The notes below the pieces were generated by a model that had not been told where the DNA came from, ran no database searches, and saw nothing but the letters and a program-made list of their open reading frames with translations. A program made the position numbers and the translations under genes. 64,000 nt of DNA. It comes from Helicoverpa zea (lineage: Eukaryota > Arthropoda > Insecta > Lepidoptera > Noctuidae). Location: positions 10,348,501 through 10,412,500 of the forward strand of contig NC_061469.1 of assembly GCF_022581195.2 (NCBI RefSeq), read 5' to 3'. Shown piece by piece: positions 35,001 to 46,800 of this stretch (within the stretch, counting starts at the first letter, position 1; every line of letters begins with the position of its first letter).

Positions 35001-37175
35001 TTTGGGCGCCAACGAGCGTAATTGGCGCCCAACGTGGGACCATATTCTGAAAATAAAGCCTTTTTAAAGTTAAACTCGTGATAATAGTCTGCAATTTTAA
35101 CACCTACAGGATATGCGGTTTAGAGAACACTCTTATAGGTGCCCAGCCGCGGTGTCCCATAGCCCTTGCAGCACAGTTAGAACACGTCGAGGCGTTGTCT
35201 CTGGGACACGTGCTGTTTGAAATGTGTGCCGGTGCTGAGATTGACCTGTCATTATTACCAGACTTGCTGCCTAATTATCCTAATGTAAGTATGATAAGGT
35301 AAATGGAATGACGAATGCGAAAATTTTATATTGAAGATCATATAAGATGCTGATGGTTCTTTCTTCGTTTTCGTTCTTTCTGGTATACCTATGTTTCGCG
35401 CAATAAAACGGCGATAATCCAAAAGAAAAATGAAACTGAAATATTTCTTCGAACCTCAATGAAATACACGTATACACTAATTAAGTAACTTAATGTCACA
35501 TTTTGACAACACCACGGAATTTTGACAACGTTTATTATTTAATAGTAATTACATAGTTTAAAAAGCAGGTTTTTCTCTGTGGACAGGTGGTGGAGATCAT
35601 TGAGCAGATCTTCGGTCCTCGCACCCCCAGCCTGCACGAGCTGCTACTCTGCGAGCTCTTCAGGAAGATAGATCTGCGTGAGATGAAGGGCTCCTGTTTA
35701 CCGGTAACTGAAATGTCAGATACATACGACGTATTTACCTTCGCAGGAACTTTTGTGCAGGTTCAACTAGTGCGAATATTAACAATCCTAAAAAGAGGTT
35801 TAGATTTTAGAGTAATTTGCGCGTGCCAATGCAATCGGTTGGAATTAACATGCCATATACAAAAATACTATAAATATTAGCAATCATGGTGTATGTACAA
35901 ATAGTTTGAAGACCACTGTTTGTGCACTATGATGTACCTATAACTTTATACACTACTCACATCTTCGGAGATACAGCGCTTTTAAAAATCACTTAAGAAA
36001 ATCGACCACGAAAAACTATCCCTAAATTTTTATGTGCGATGTAGTCAGAGATAGAGAGAGCGTCAATATGACGAATGACAGAGAAGTACGGAAACGGAAG
36101 ACATTTTGCGCCGACCTCAAATAAAATTGGGAACAGAGGAAGAAGAAGAATGTAATAGATAGTGTTTGTTGTATGTGTGCTCAGAACTTCAGCCAGCGTC
36201 TATCCCGCTCGTGCCTGTCGTTGCTGGGCGAGGTGGCGCGGCGCACGCCGGGGTCGCCGCGCACGCGCACGCCGCCGCGCCGCTCCGTGCCCGCCTCGCC
36301 CGCCTCGCCCGCCACGCCCACGCATCGGAGGTGAAGCCATAACTCCTCTGTATAGCTTTTCTTGCAGTCTTTGCTTATCGAGTGTTGCAGGTCATGCCAC
36401 TTAACCAAAACTAAGTGTCAGGTTTCTCAAATCCGCCTGACGGGGTCTCACATCTCTTCTTGTTCTTCCGAGCCTTTACCCAACTATGTTGGGGTCGGCT
36501 CTCAATCTAACCGGATGCAGCTGCGTACCAGTGTGTTACAAGGGTCTGTCCTATCTGACCTCCTCAACTCAATTACCCGGGCATCCCAATACCTCTTGAT
36601 TAGACTAGTGTCAGACTTACGGCCAGTTTCTTCATCAAAAGTTAAAGTTAAAGTAATGTCTAAAGTAAAAGTAACGGTCAAATTCGTTTTTTCAAGGCTA
36701 AAGTGACAGCAAAACTAATAGAAAAATTGAATTTGACCGTTACTTTTACTTTAGACATTACTTTGACTTTTACTTTGGCTTTAACTTTTGATGAAGAAAC
36801 TGGCTGTTACTGGTTTCTGACTACTCGTGACGACTGCCAGGGATGTTCAATAACAGCCGAGACCTACAGCTTAATGTGCCATGACGGGGTCTGACATGGA
36901 ATAAAGAATTTAAAATTGCAGTAAAGGCGCTGGAATTGGTACTGAGACAAACAGGACCCTGGGCACTGTAAAAACGGGTCCTGCATCCTGTTGGTGCCAC
37001 AATATGAAAGCGACATGCAAAAACATGACCCTTCTTGGAAGTCGAATAAATACATCTGACAAGTCCTTTTAAAACGGAGGAAATTTTGCCTAAACGGTAA
37101 TCAATAGTAATGCACGTTTGTTTCAGGAGGCACTTCCCTACAGACCAGGATTTCACTGAAGAGTGGCAGTGGTAG
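32026..37175 (+). CDS. Slob: Slowpoke-binding protein (Slob), PXK-related pseudokinase
   Basis: Ten exons: 32026-32326, 33072-33201, 33482-33553, 33894-33996, 34350-34535, 34799-34980, 35110-35284, 35587-35703, 36185-36330, 37127-37175. They total 1,461 nt, 486 residues, with all junctions in frame. Residues 1-100 are basic and contain RSVSTD, close to a 14-3-3 binding motif. YDLLSALGPIG leads into a kinase-like fold: LFRALHHPYIYPVLDLE, VLPFNARGSLKDLI, then HLHSGNVVV where an active kinase has HRD, and RICGLENTLIG where it has DFG. Loss of both aspartates marks a pseudokinase, as in PXK and Slob. The C-terminus is Ser/Pro/Thr-rich (RTPGSPRTRTPPRRS). In Drosophila, Slob binds the Slowpoke BK channel and 14-3-3 and tunes its gating in neurons. 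AATAAA is at 37204. Other N-terminal isoforms are possible. Confidence 0.88.
33640..33842 (+). repeat. Dispersed repeat in Slob intron 3
   Basis: The segment contains GTAGTCAGAAGTTCAGAAGC, a CCGGGTAACTGGGTTGAG core and ends near CCCCAACATAGTTGGGAAAA. It is the reverse-oriented partner of the repeat at 30140-30495. Confidence 0.6.
36080..36150 (+). repeat. Short repeat shared with carrier D intron 5
   Basis: TTGCGCCGACCTCAAATAAA followed by ATTGGGAACAG and an AGAAGAAG tail recurs at about 40400-40478 (TTGCGCCGACCCCAAATAAA). It is probably the 3' end of a retroposon. Confidence 0.6.
36480..36900 (+). repeat. Dispersed repeat split by a MITE, Slob intron 9
   Basis: The left part runs from CAACTATGTTGGGGTCGGCT to GTCAGACTTA and the right part resumes with CTGGTTTCTGACTACTCGTG. 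Together they align with the copy at 30140-30360, which has GTCAGACTTACTGGCTTCTG unbroken at the insertion point. Confidence 0.75.
36620..36806. mobile_element. 187-bp MITE with TTA target duplication, nested in a repeat
   Basis: TIRs start CGGCCAGTTTCTTCATCAAA on the left; the right end is its inverted copy with one mismatch in that stretch, and the match extends through further AAAGTTAAAG-type sequence. TTA at 36617-36619 and 36807-36809 is the duplication, confirmed by the uninterrupted repeat copy at 30140. It fits PIF/Harbinger-type MITEs. Confidence 0.85.
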
Positions 37176-38325
37176 TAACTACACCTGTTCGAAATTATAT
37201 ATCAATAAATCTTATACGATACTATGACTATTTTATTTACACATTCTCCGCAGTTTTACCTGCCTAGAAACATTAATTATCCCATCTTTTCTAATCCTTC
37301 TGTTTAAAAAGTTTCATCTAAAACGGCTCAGCCGTTTTCGAGATTTGTTTTTCCACATATGGTCGATATTTTTCGAGAAATAAAATAATCAGCATTAGCT
37401 ACTTTGTTGCAACATGGCTCAGACATAGATTGTTCGGACGTCAGTGTCCATAAAAGATTTTTGTAATGGCCCGGCGATTTTTGCCAACATTGCAGCCACA
37501 TAAGTATCTGGGAAACCCTTGGTAAATGGTTTGTAGTCCTGCTTTCCCTGGCTTCTGAGTGAGCAGCCGTAAAGACTGCCAAAATTACTCAAATAACAGC
37601 TGGGACCGAGACCCACTCTAGAGCCTCCAAATTAACGTGCCAAACGTAGGTAGATGGGTCACCCATCCTCAGACCGACCGCGCCATGCTTTGCTTATTGG
37701 GGGTAGGAGGGGGTGGAATTGTCATGGACTTCCTCCGCCTGGGGAGGGGTGGATTGGTGTGATGGACTCTTACCGGCTAAAACCTCCCTGTGTCCTCCTT
37801 GCAAGTGGGGGCGGGGCCGCGGGAATCCAAATTCCGTATGCATGCTATGTCTAGCCTAACCTGATAAAAGATAAATCTTCTTCTGATCAATATCTGATCA
37901 ATATTTAGTTGTATGCTGCATGTGGCTGCATGGTACCTAATAGATAAGATGATTTATTTAAAATGCCCGCCGCATCCAGACGCCCGCCGGACCATCCCCA
38001 CTCCAAAATTCTTGGGTAGGCCCTACGCATACCCAAAATATTCTCCACTGTGTACTTGTGGGTAGGTATAGGAAATAAGTAGGTATTTTTTGAAATGAGA
38101 GACACCATAGATATAGAGACACTGATTCTAAATTAAAACCTTCACGATAAAATGTAGCAGGCTGAAATAATATGATTTGTCAAATACTAAAACATATGAC
38201 ATTCAAATAATCAATCCAACAGGATCATGGATCCAAGTCACCGTTTTTTATAAAATGAAGCAAAAAATCTAAAAAAATATCCTTAAATCATTTTTTACAA
38301 AAAGCAATAAACAAAATCAGACACA
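37176..38325. other. Slob 3' UTR to carrier D, repeat debris
   Basis: After the Slob poly(A) signal at 37204 there are remnants of the GGCTTCTGAGT-type repeat (about 37545-37650), a G-rich patch near 37700-37830, and AT-rich DNA leading to carrier D. No gene is recognised. Confidence 0.4.
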
Positions 38326-40717
38326 ATGGGTGATAAGCCTGGCGCGAAACCTGGGGCGCCAGCACCAAAGCCCATGATGCCCAAATACATGAACTTCATC
38401 ATAGGTGGAGCTAGCGGGTAAGACATTCATTCTACTCCTCACGTCGACACTCCAAATCACGACCAAGTCTTATTTTCAAGAGGACTTAACGTCAAAGTAG
38501 TTGCACTAAAGTATGTATATACCTGTCATTGTAAGGTTAGAGGGCCATGTCGAGGTCGTGGTCTTGCAGGTCTTATACACCTGGGGCGCGATTCTACTAA
38601 TTTTACTTATGCGACATACGATTCACATCCGACTGAGATCTAATCACGACTCAATTACGACTGAAGCGTATGTGGCATTCATTTTTTCTTTTTAATAATT
38701 TATTTATCCCGCACACATTCAAACATTCATAAGCACATTAAATTTTTTAAATACCTGTTTGCAGGATGTTGGCAATTTGTGTAGTGCAGCCTGCCGATTT
38801 GTTGAAGACCCGTATGCAGCTACTGGGTAAAAAGGGGAAGGAAATGGGCTTGGCGAATGTTGCCAAGTCTATCATTAAGCACGAGGGCATTTTCGGTTTC
38901 TACGTGGGCTTATCAGCTGCCCTTCTCCGACAAGCTACTTATGGCACGGGCAGGCTTGGTGCTTTCAATGCGTTGTTCGATTTACACAAAGCGTAAGTAT
39001 CTAGGCATTGCGCTTCTGTAAGTTTGGTGGTCATTTTGACAGCCCTGTTACACTCTTTATCCACAAGTAGGAGTTAATTTGAAGTATCACACATACTCGC
39101 AAACATACAGACATACAAAAGAAGAAAGACTGTTATAAATGAAAGAAAACTTATTTCCAACAAGAATTTGATAATGTCATTATATTTATTTTGCTATGTC
39201 AGTCACTACGGTCCCCCCTCGTTCCCCAAGAAGATTATTTTGGGAATGGGCGCCGGAGCCTTTGGCGCGTACATCGGCACGCCGGCTGAAGTGGCACTGA
39301 TCCGCATGACGGCTGACGGCAGACTGCCGCCAGAGAAGAAGAGGAACTATAAGAACGTCTTCAACGCCTTAGCCAGGTAGACTGATATATTAGACGCTAG
39401 CTTCCACCCGCCACGGAACTGCTTCTTGTCTCGAAATACGAACTAGTCTACATGTTATTCTGTTCTCCCGAACTTCCTATGATGCCAAGTTTCATCAAAA
39501 TCCATTCAGCAGCTTTGCGTGAACGAGGAACAAATATACAAATTTTAGTTATAAACAGTAGGGTATTTTTTAAACAAACTTTACCACATACTTTCCTTCC
39601 TTTGTTAACTTTTGTAAAAATGGTTCTATCTGTTTTCTAATCTATTTCCGTATGATGTTTTTTTTACCAAAAGACATGGTGGTCTATTGGCTGACCGTAG
39701 GCCTCCCCCAACGAGCACCAGTCAGCTTTAATTTAGCATAAAAAATCCGAAATTAAACTTTGACAATTATTGAATGGATATACTTACCCTTCTCCGCAGA
39801 ATAACGCGCGAAGAAGGAATAACGACACTGTGGAGAGGCGCCAGCGCCACTGTCAGCAGAGCTATGGTCGTAAACGGCGCCCAACTGGGTACCTATTCAC
39901 AGGTAATACCTCATTTACGATGTCATCCTACAAAAAGTCAGTCGAAATATACTTCTCAGAGCGACCTACAAAAAATCGGTCCCACAAAAAGTACGACGTG
40001 CCCCTCAGCCTTTCAGTATCAGTTCACCACTGTTGCAATAGACCGCCCGCCGGTAGCATTTGGCTCTTTAGTCAGTCTTCAGCCTGACTACTCCAAGCAG
40101 CCTACAAGCTGTCGCCGATCTTGCCTTATTCACCACGTTCGAGGTTTGGTCTTCAATAGATCACATATTTTCATAAAACAATCCTAATAATGATTGAATA
40201 TTGCAGGCTCGAGAAGTACTGATGTCATATATGGGCGACGGCTTACCACTTCACGCGGTGTGCGCGATGATCGCTGGGTTCATCACCACTGTTGCCTCGC
40301 TTCCTGTCGACATCGTCAAGACCAGGTACATGCCACAAAGTAAACCTTACCGAATATAAATAGCAAAATCCACAATTTGTGACATGAATAAGAAGGTAGT
40401 GAGTGACAGGAAAGAATGGTAGCGGGAGACATATTGCGCCGACCCCAAATAAAATTGGGAACAGGGCAGGAAGAAGAAAATCCACAATTTATTCACATAC
40501 TCTTTCCACAATTTTCAGAGTACAAAATTCAGAAACAGGCGCGGGCCAAATGGAAGTACTGAGGAACGTCATCAAGAACGAGGGTATCATCACCTTGTGG
40601 AGCGGCTTGCTGCCAACTTACGCCAAGATAGGACCCATGACCATCCTTATATTTGTATTCCTTGAACAGCTTAACAAACTGTACTTCACATTAACGGCTC
40701 CGCCTCCGCCGAAGTAA
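38326..40717 (+). CDS. Mitochondrial 2-oxoglutarate/malate carrier, paralogue D (SLC25A11-like)
   Basis: Exons 38326-38417, 38765-38992, 39203-39376, 39800-39902, 40207-40325 and 40519-40717 total 915 nt, 304 residues. Phases and the 103-nt exon 4 and 119-nt exon 5 equal those of carrier A. The signatures are VVQPADLLKTRMQ (Ala in place of the usual Leu), GTPAEVALIRMTADGRLP and SLPVDIVKTRVQ, all functional in pattern. GLSAALLRQATYGTGRLG and LWRGASATVSRAMVVNGAQ keep subfamily residues. The N-terminus is Pro/Gly/Ala-rich (GAKPGAPAPKPMMPK) and the C-terminus ends APPPPK. The introns are compact compared with carrier A. AATAAA lies at 40962. It probably transports oxoglutarate/malate or close dicarboxylates in the inner mitochondrial membrane; tissue-specific use is possible but cannot be read from sequence. 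Confidence 0.92.
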
Positions 40718-42523
40718 TTCAACCAGGAGCTCGTATAAGTTCAAGTGAATTGAAATAATAAAAAGGGCAAAACGGGGATCACGCAAAAAAAAAACGAAAA
40801 ATTTTATAAAATTAAAAAAGCGGATTGTTAGGTGCTGCGCTAACAATTTTAATGGGAATAAGAAACTAAAAAAATATAGGAAAAAGTGTTTTCCCGTTTG
40901 TCCTCGTGAAATGGGCTCCTTAATGGTGAGAGTTGAGCAAAGTGAAAGTCTCTGTACATCCAATAAAACAGTAACATTATCTCGGTACTACTTGTTTTAG
41001 TAAAGAGGCCGTGATGGAAACTCAAAGAAAATTAGTTTCTTTCAATATGGCGGTACAAAACAGGTACATCTATAGGTCATGTTGCTGTCCATCACACATT
41101 TCGTGCGACATAAGCCACTATTTCTGTATTACCGGGTACCAAAACTTGCATTTTTCAGGAAATAACCAGCTTCATAACAGTCGTATTTTTTTCTCGGAGT
41201 GATAATATTAAAAATTAGCAAACATGGAAAGAGTGCTATGAAAAAAGTAAAATCACTTCATCAATTTAATGTTACAGGTTGATTCCTTTTTCAACTAGCT
41301 AAGTATATAAATGACATTTTTAAGATCCGTTTTTTAACGCGATACGATTTTAATTAATTACAATCGTAAATGTGAAACTTGTAGTTTTGGTTCCCATAAC
41401 CGGTGAAATGTTATTTTTTTAAGCTACCTACAATCTTCACCCATTAAGTCCAATATACATAGTTTTTATTTATTATCCATTACGACTTTATTATCCATAA
41501 CTTTTGTCTTTCTACGCATGTACTTATTTTAAGATTTTTTTTTATTTGTTACTAGCCAATTTTTACATATTATGTAACACTGAAATAGATGTTTATGTCA
41601 CAATTGAGCGTCTTTTGGTAATAAAGTAAACTTGTTTGGATAGTAAAAAATATTTTCTTTAAAATCCCACTAAACTACTTCCCGTTCCCGAATAAAATAT
41701 GGCTTAGGTATTATATCTCCCGGGGAAAGTGTAGCTTCTCAACAGTGAAGGGAATTTCAAATCGTTTCAAGAGTTTCGGAGCTGTCGAGATCCAAACAAA
41801 CAAAAACAATCAAACAATCTTTCAAAGGAAATAAGACAGTGTTGAGAAAATCTTGGGTTCCGTACGTATAGCGAGGTTGACGTTTGAACAGATTCACGAG
41901 TTGTAAAGCTGGTAGGAGCAACACAGAGGCATCATCAACTAGTCCTTTGGAAATGGATAGGGAAGGCCCATGGAAGGCCTTGGTTCAGCATTCGACAACC
42001 TACGGCTTAACTACTCATACAGGTCAGTAATTAATTTATTGAGGAAATAAGAACAATCGAAATATAGATATTTATTTATTCATATTCACACAAAATATTT
42101 TACATATGAATAACATTTTTTAACTTTTAACCCAGAACTGTAATGGAAGAATAGTTGCAGCTTACTATCCGATCTTGATTAAGACCGAAGACAGCCTATA
42201 AATACAATATTATTTTGTTTTAAATAGGTATTACAAATGTAATTTTACTAGGAAGATTTTTTTATAAAGATATACAGTCTTATCCACTACATGGATTTCC
42301 ACGCATTTTGCAGCTAGGTACAATTGAGCAGTTCTAAATTCCCCAAATTCTTAAGCAATACTACCCATAAACATGGAATAATAATGGTAGTTTATCGAAT
42401 CCACGATAAAATTATGATGAGATGATAACTTCGCAACACAACACGCTGCCGTTGGCAAGAATTTTGAAGTAGAATCAAGAATTACCAAAGTCAAATCTTG
42501 AAAAGAATTCCTTCTAAAATATC
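40718..42523. other. Spacer between carrier D and the BEL/Pao element
   Basis: The carrier D poly(A) signal is at 40962. A SINE-like piece with CCCGTTCCCGAATAAAATAT lies at about 41660-41815. The rest is AT-rich with no gene seen. Confidence 0.4.
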
Positions 42524-42528
42524 ATTGC
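42524..42528. repeat. Target-site duplication, left copy
   Basis: ATTGC directly before the 5' LTR is repeated directly after the 3' LTR at 51153-51157. Five bases is a usual duplication for BEL/Pao integration. Confidence 0.9.
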
Positions 42529-43767
42529 TGTTCGCGACAGACGCATCCGTGCGCCGCGAGTGCAAAATCATAATGCCTGAGTGTTCGTGTATGCGCGTAA
42601 CTATTTATACTCTAACAATTTTGTGATGAGGGTAATGAGCAAAAAGTGCCGTGAGCCGCGCCAAGGTATGTTTTTCACGTGCACCCTCCTTCTAAATTGT
42701 TATAGAATTGTGTTCAGATTTTGATAGTGATTTAATTTGTAAATTATAGCGTTTTTTGATACCAAATTGTAATAGTCTTGTAGCGGTAACCTTAACCTAC
42801 ATAATTTTGTATAATAAACCTAATAGTTCTGCCGTTTAAGGCCTGATTTACCTATGTAAACATTTCTCGATAGTAAAAATCCTAGACTTTCATTAGTGAA
42901 ATAGTGTTTAACTGAAAGCCTAGGTTTCATTGTATACAAAATAACTTAATTTATAGAAATATTGTTAATAGTTTAAGTTATAGAGCAATAAATAATGTCT
43001 GTGCTTTGACTTTCATTTCACATGCAAATTAACAATACTAGGGCTTAGGTCACATTGTTAGGATTACTATCGCCAGATAGCCCATGAAATGCCCTAACAC
43101 ACACTACCTTTCGTATTGAGATAACCCCCATAGTTTGTTTTTTATCTCAAGATAGTCTTCACCTAAGGGCCGATTTCACATAGTTTTTTATAGTTATTCG
43201 GTTATAGTATTTCAGCCCTGAAGGTATGCAGGGTGTGTGTGGTATAGTTCAGTAGCGCGCTTCATGGGGCGTCTGACGCTATGTGTCCTGTAATGATATC
43301 ATGTACCAATTGTTTGTAATACGGCTGTTAAATTGAAAGGTCAATAAAACTGAGTTGGTCGGAGGGACGAGAAATCGAGGTGCTCGTCACGGTAAAGTTT
43401 CGAGCTCATTCGGTGCGCAAGCGCCGCCGTACAATCGTAGTCATCGGTATAGATTTTTGATAGTGTAACAAGTAAATAGTGAAAAGTAAATAGTGTAATT
43501 GTAGTATGGTAAGTGCGTCGAAGCTCGTCCCTTCAAGACTCCTGAAAAATATATGAAGACTTATTATTTCACCGGCATCCCTGAACCTATAGTAGCAGAG
43601 AGCCTAAAACCCGTCTAAACGTATTCTTGTTTCTGAAATTCCTGTTTCTCGCCACATCGTAAATACAGTCCACTCGCCCAGACGTCCAAGAACCAGCGAC
43701 CGACGGGGCGTCAACGTCTCGAAGCCACCCCATAGTACCTGCTTCTGAGCTACGTCCGTCCCGCACA
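42529..43767 (+). repeat. BEL/Pao 5' LTR
   Basis: 1,239 bp, TG...CA termini. It should contain the element promoter in U3. AATAAA-type signals occur near 42990 (GAGCAATAAATAATG) and 43341 (GGTCAATAAAACTG). U3/R/U5 boundaries cannot be fixed from sequence alone. Confidence 0.95.
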
Positions 43768-43773
43768 TCTGTT

Positions 43774-43791
43774 TGGTCCTTGCGACCCGGA
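43774..43791 (+). promoter_or_regulatory. Candidate primer-binding site
   Basis: TGGTCCTTGCGACCCGGA starts six bases after the 5' LTR. TGG pairs with a tRNA CCA end and the rest resembles a T-arm complement. It is close to but not identical with the insect tRNA-Tyr 3' end as I recall it, so the primer is not assigned. Confidence 0.55.
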
Positions 43792-43852
43792 TCGCCTGGG
43801 AAGCGAGCCAGGAACTTCAGCTGAAGATACTGAAGAGTTGTAAACAGCAAGT

Positions 43853-46800
43853 ATGCCTGTGACAAGATCGCAAGGAAGAGCCGCTCAAGCCTGGATCATC
43901 GACGCCAGACCGGGCCGCCGCACACCCCCCATCGTGCACGACCAGCCGCCGTTCTCTCCAACCACCACCGAGGGGAGTGAGCAGCCCCCCCCTCCCCCGA
44001 GGGGGGGTGAAGACCTACCCTGCCCCGCAGCTGTGAGGGGAAGTGAGGCGCCGCCCTGCCCCCCTGCCCCGCGGGGGGGTGAAGACCGACCGCGCCCCCC
44101 TACCCCGCGAGGGGGTGAAGAGCGACCAGCGCCGTCGTCGTTGATGCAGACTGAAGCGTCGTCATCACTGAGGCCGCCTGGAACCAGTGCTGAAGAATAT
44201 AGTTCAGGAGGAACACTGAAGGCTTGCGACAAGACATACAACCGAGCTGTACCGTTGACTACCCGGGTTGACGCCCGTACCGAACTTAAGGCACCGTCGC
44301 ACAGATCGACGGCATCAAATAGAAAAATTAGAAATGCGCGTGAAGACTTATTGAAGATTAAGTTGGAGCTAGCGCAAATAGCACTTCAGAGGGCCGAGGA
44401 AGAATCGGACGACGATTATATGGACGATAGAAATTCCAATGAAGAGTACATCCGTTCCTGGTTGGAGGAAGCTCCGGAACCAGACCCGCAGGACGCCGCC
44501 GCTGAGGGAGGACATAGACCACCAGATACCCTGGACCTGCCCGAGCCCCCCCCCTCCGCGGTTATAGTGAATCCGGTCCTGCGTGGAATAAGTACTGCTC
44601 CTGGAAGAGACGCCGCCGCCGAGGGAGGACATAGACTGCCGGGTACCCTGGACAAACCAGAGCCCCCCCCCTCGAAGACCATCGATACTGAAGCCCTTTC
44701 ATCAATGAAGAAACCAGTTGAAGATACCGCAGGGGGTGAAGGGCTCCGTCCGTTTATCACGGAACTCACCTCCGCCATCGCATCGCTAGCCGGCAATAGA
44801 AGCGAAGAGAAACCGGTGTACCACAACCCTGCTGCATCGAAAGTCATCATGACGCTGCCGAACTTTAGTGGATTGCATACAGAATGGCTATCGTTCCGCG
44901 CCATCTATGAGACAACGCGACCATATTTCAACGATGTGGAAAATACGGCGAGGCTGAGAAGAAGCCTGCGAGGAAGAGCGCTTGACACAGTTAGTTCCGA
45001 GCTTATCGGCAACGCCAGGCCAGATGACATCATGAAGGAGTTGGAGCTTCAGTTTGGCCGCCCCGACTCAATAGCGCAAGCGGAAACAGACAGACTGCGC
45101 GGGCTGCCACGCTGCGGAGAAGCACCGAAGGACATCTGCACTTTCGCCAGCCGTGTACGAAGTGGCATCGTCACACTGCGAGCGCTGAAAAAGGAACACT
45201 ACCTCATGAACGCCGAGCTTATGCGCATCCTCACAGAGAAGCTGCCGAACTCGCTACGTGTACAGTGGTACAAGACATATACTGAGAAGTACCAGTCAAC
45301 GCCGGACTTGGGTCTCTTCAGCGACTTCATCACCGAACAAGCTCGCTACTGCAGCGCGTTTGCACCGCCTGAAAACATCAGTGAAGCTACTGGACTTAGA
45401 CGTGTGACGCAGAGAACACACACCACTATAGACAAGAAGCCCGCATCGAAGTGCCGCATCTGCGAGATGGATGGACACCGATCGCTAGACTGCCACAAGT
45501 TCGTGAAGGCTTCTGCGGACAAGAAGTGGGAACTTGCCAAGCAGCACAACCTGTGCTTCCGCTGCCTGCGCCATCGTCAGCACGGACACAGATGTCAGAA
45601 GAAGAGATGTGGAATCGAGGGCTGCACAGCATCACACCATCATCTGCTTCACTACAAGAAGAAGGCGAGCACTACTGAAGTCGCACAAGAAGCACAAGAA
45701 ATAGTCGCAAGTTCACGCAACCACACAAATCAAGCGTTCCTGAAAATCGTTCCGGTGCAACTGTCCGGACCGGCGGGAGAAGTGCGCACCTACGCACTGC
45801 TGGATGACGGCTCAACCGTGTCACTGATTGACGAAGAGCTAGCAGACATGATCGGTGCAGAGGGACCAGTCGAGCCGATGAAGATAGGCGCCATCAGCGA
45901 CGTGACTATCGACACGCCCACGTCGAAGAGAGTTGACCTCACGCTATCGACCTGCCATAGGAAGAAGATACCCTTCAGGGCGCGCACCATACCACGCCTG
46001 CACCTGTCGCCGCAGTCAATCAGCAAGGATGACATCGCTGACTGCAAGCACCTGTTTGACCTGGCAGATCAGCTGACGTACAACGCAGGGACGCCGAAGA
46101 TTATCATCGGGCAAGACAACTGGCATCTGCTCCTAGCAACAGACATCAGAAGAGGGCCCCAGCATCAGCCGATAGCATCGTTAACTCCCTTGGGCTGGGT
46201 GCTGCACGGTGCCCGCACTAGGATTCTGGGACAGCAGGTGCACTACGTCAATCAGCTGAACAGCGCCGAGGAAAGCATAGACAAGCAACTTCGTGAATAC
46301 TTCGCACTCGAGTCACTCATCATCAACCCGTGCCGACCAGCTTCTGACCCGGAGAAGAGAGCGGAAGATATATTACAACGCAGTATAGTACAGCTGGAAG
46401 ATGGACGTCTTCAGACTGCGTTGCTATGGAGGAGTGACGAGATACAGATGCCGGACAGCTACGCGACTGCGATGAATAGACTCGTATCAATAGAGAAAAA
46501 ACTCGACAAGAATCCTGCTCTGAAGACTAGGTATATGGCGCAGATGGATTCACTAATAGAAAAGGGCTACGCAGAGAAAGCGCCCCTTGAACGTACACCG
46601 GGAAGAACGTGGTACCTGCCGCACTTCGACGTCTTCAACCCTATGAAACCGGAGAAGCTTCGTATAGTTCACGACGCAGCAGCAAAGACAAGAGGGATGT
46701 CACTGAACGACTACCTACTCACGGGTCCGGACTTGCTGCAGTCACTGCCCGGCGTGATGATGCGATTCCGACGTCACCGCGTCGCCGTCTCCGGAGATAT

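Noticed and set aside
43885..44904. Long minus-strand open frames (up to 162 codons) opposite gag
   Set aside because: They arise from the high G+C and repetitive codons of gag on the other strand and have no splice context or recognisable domain.
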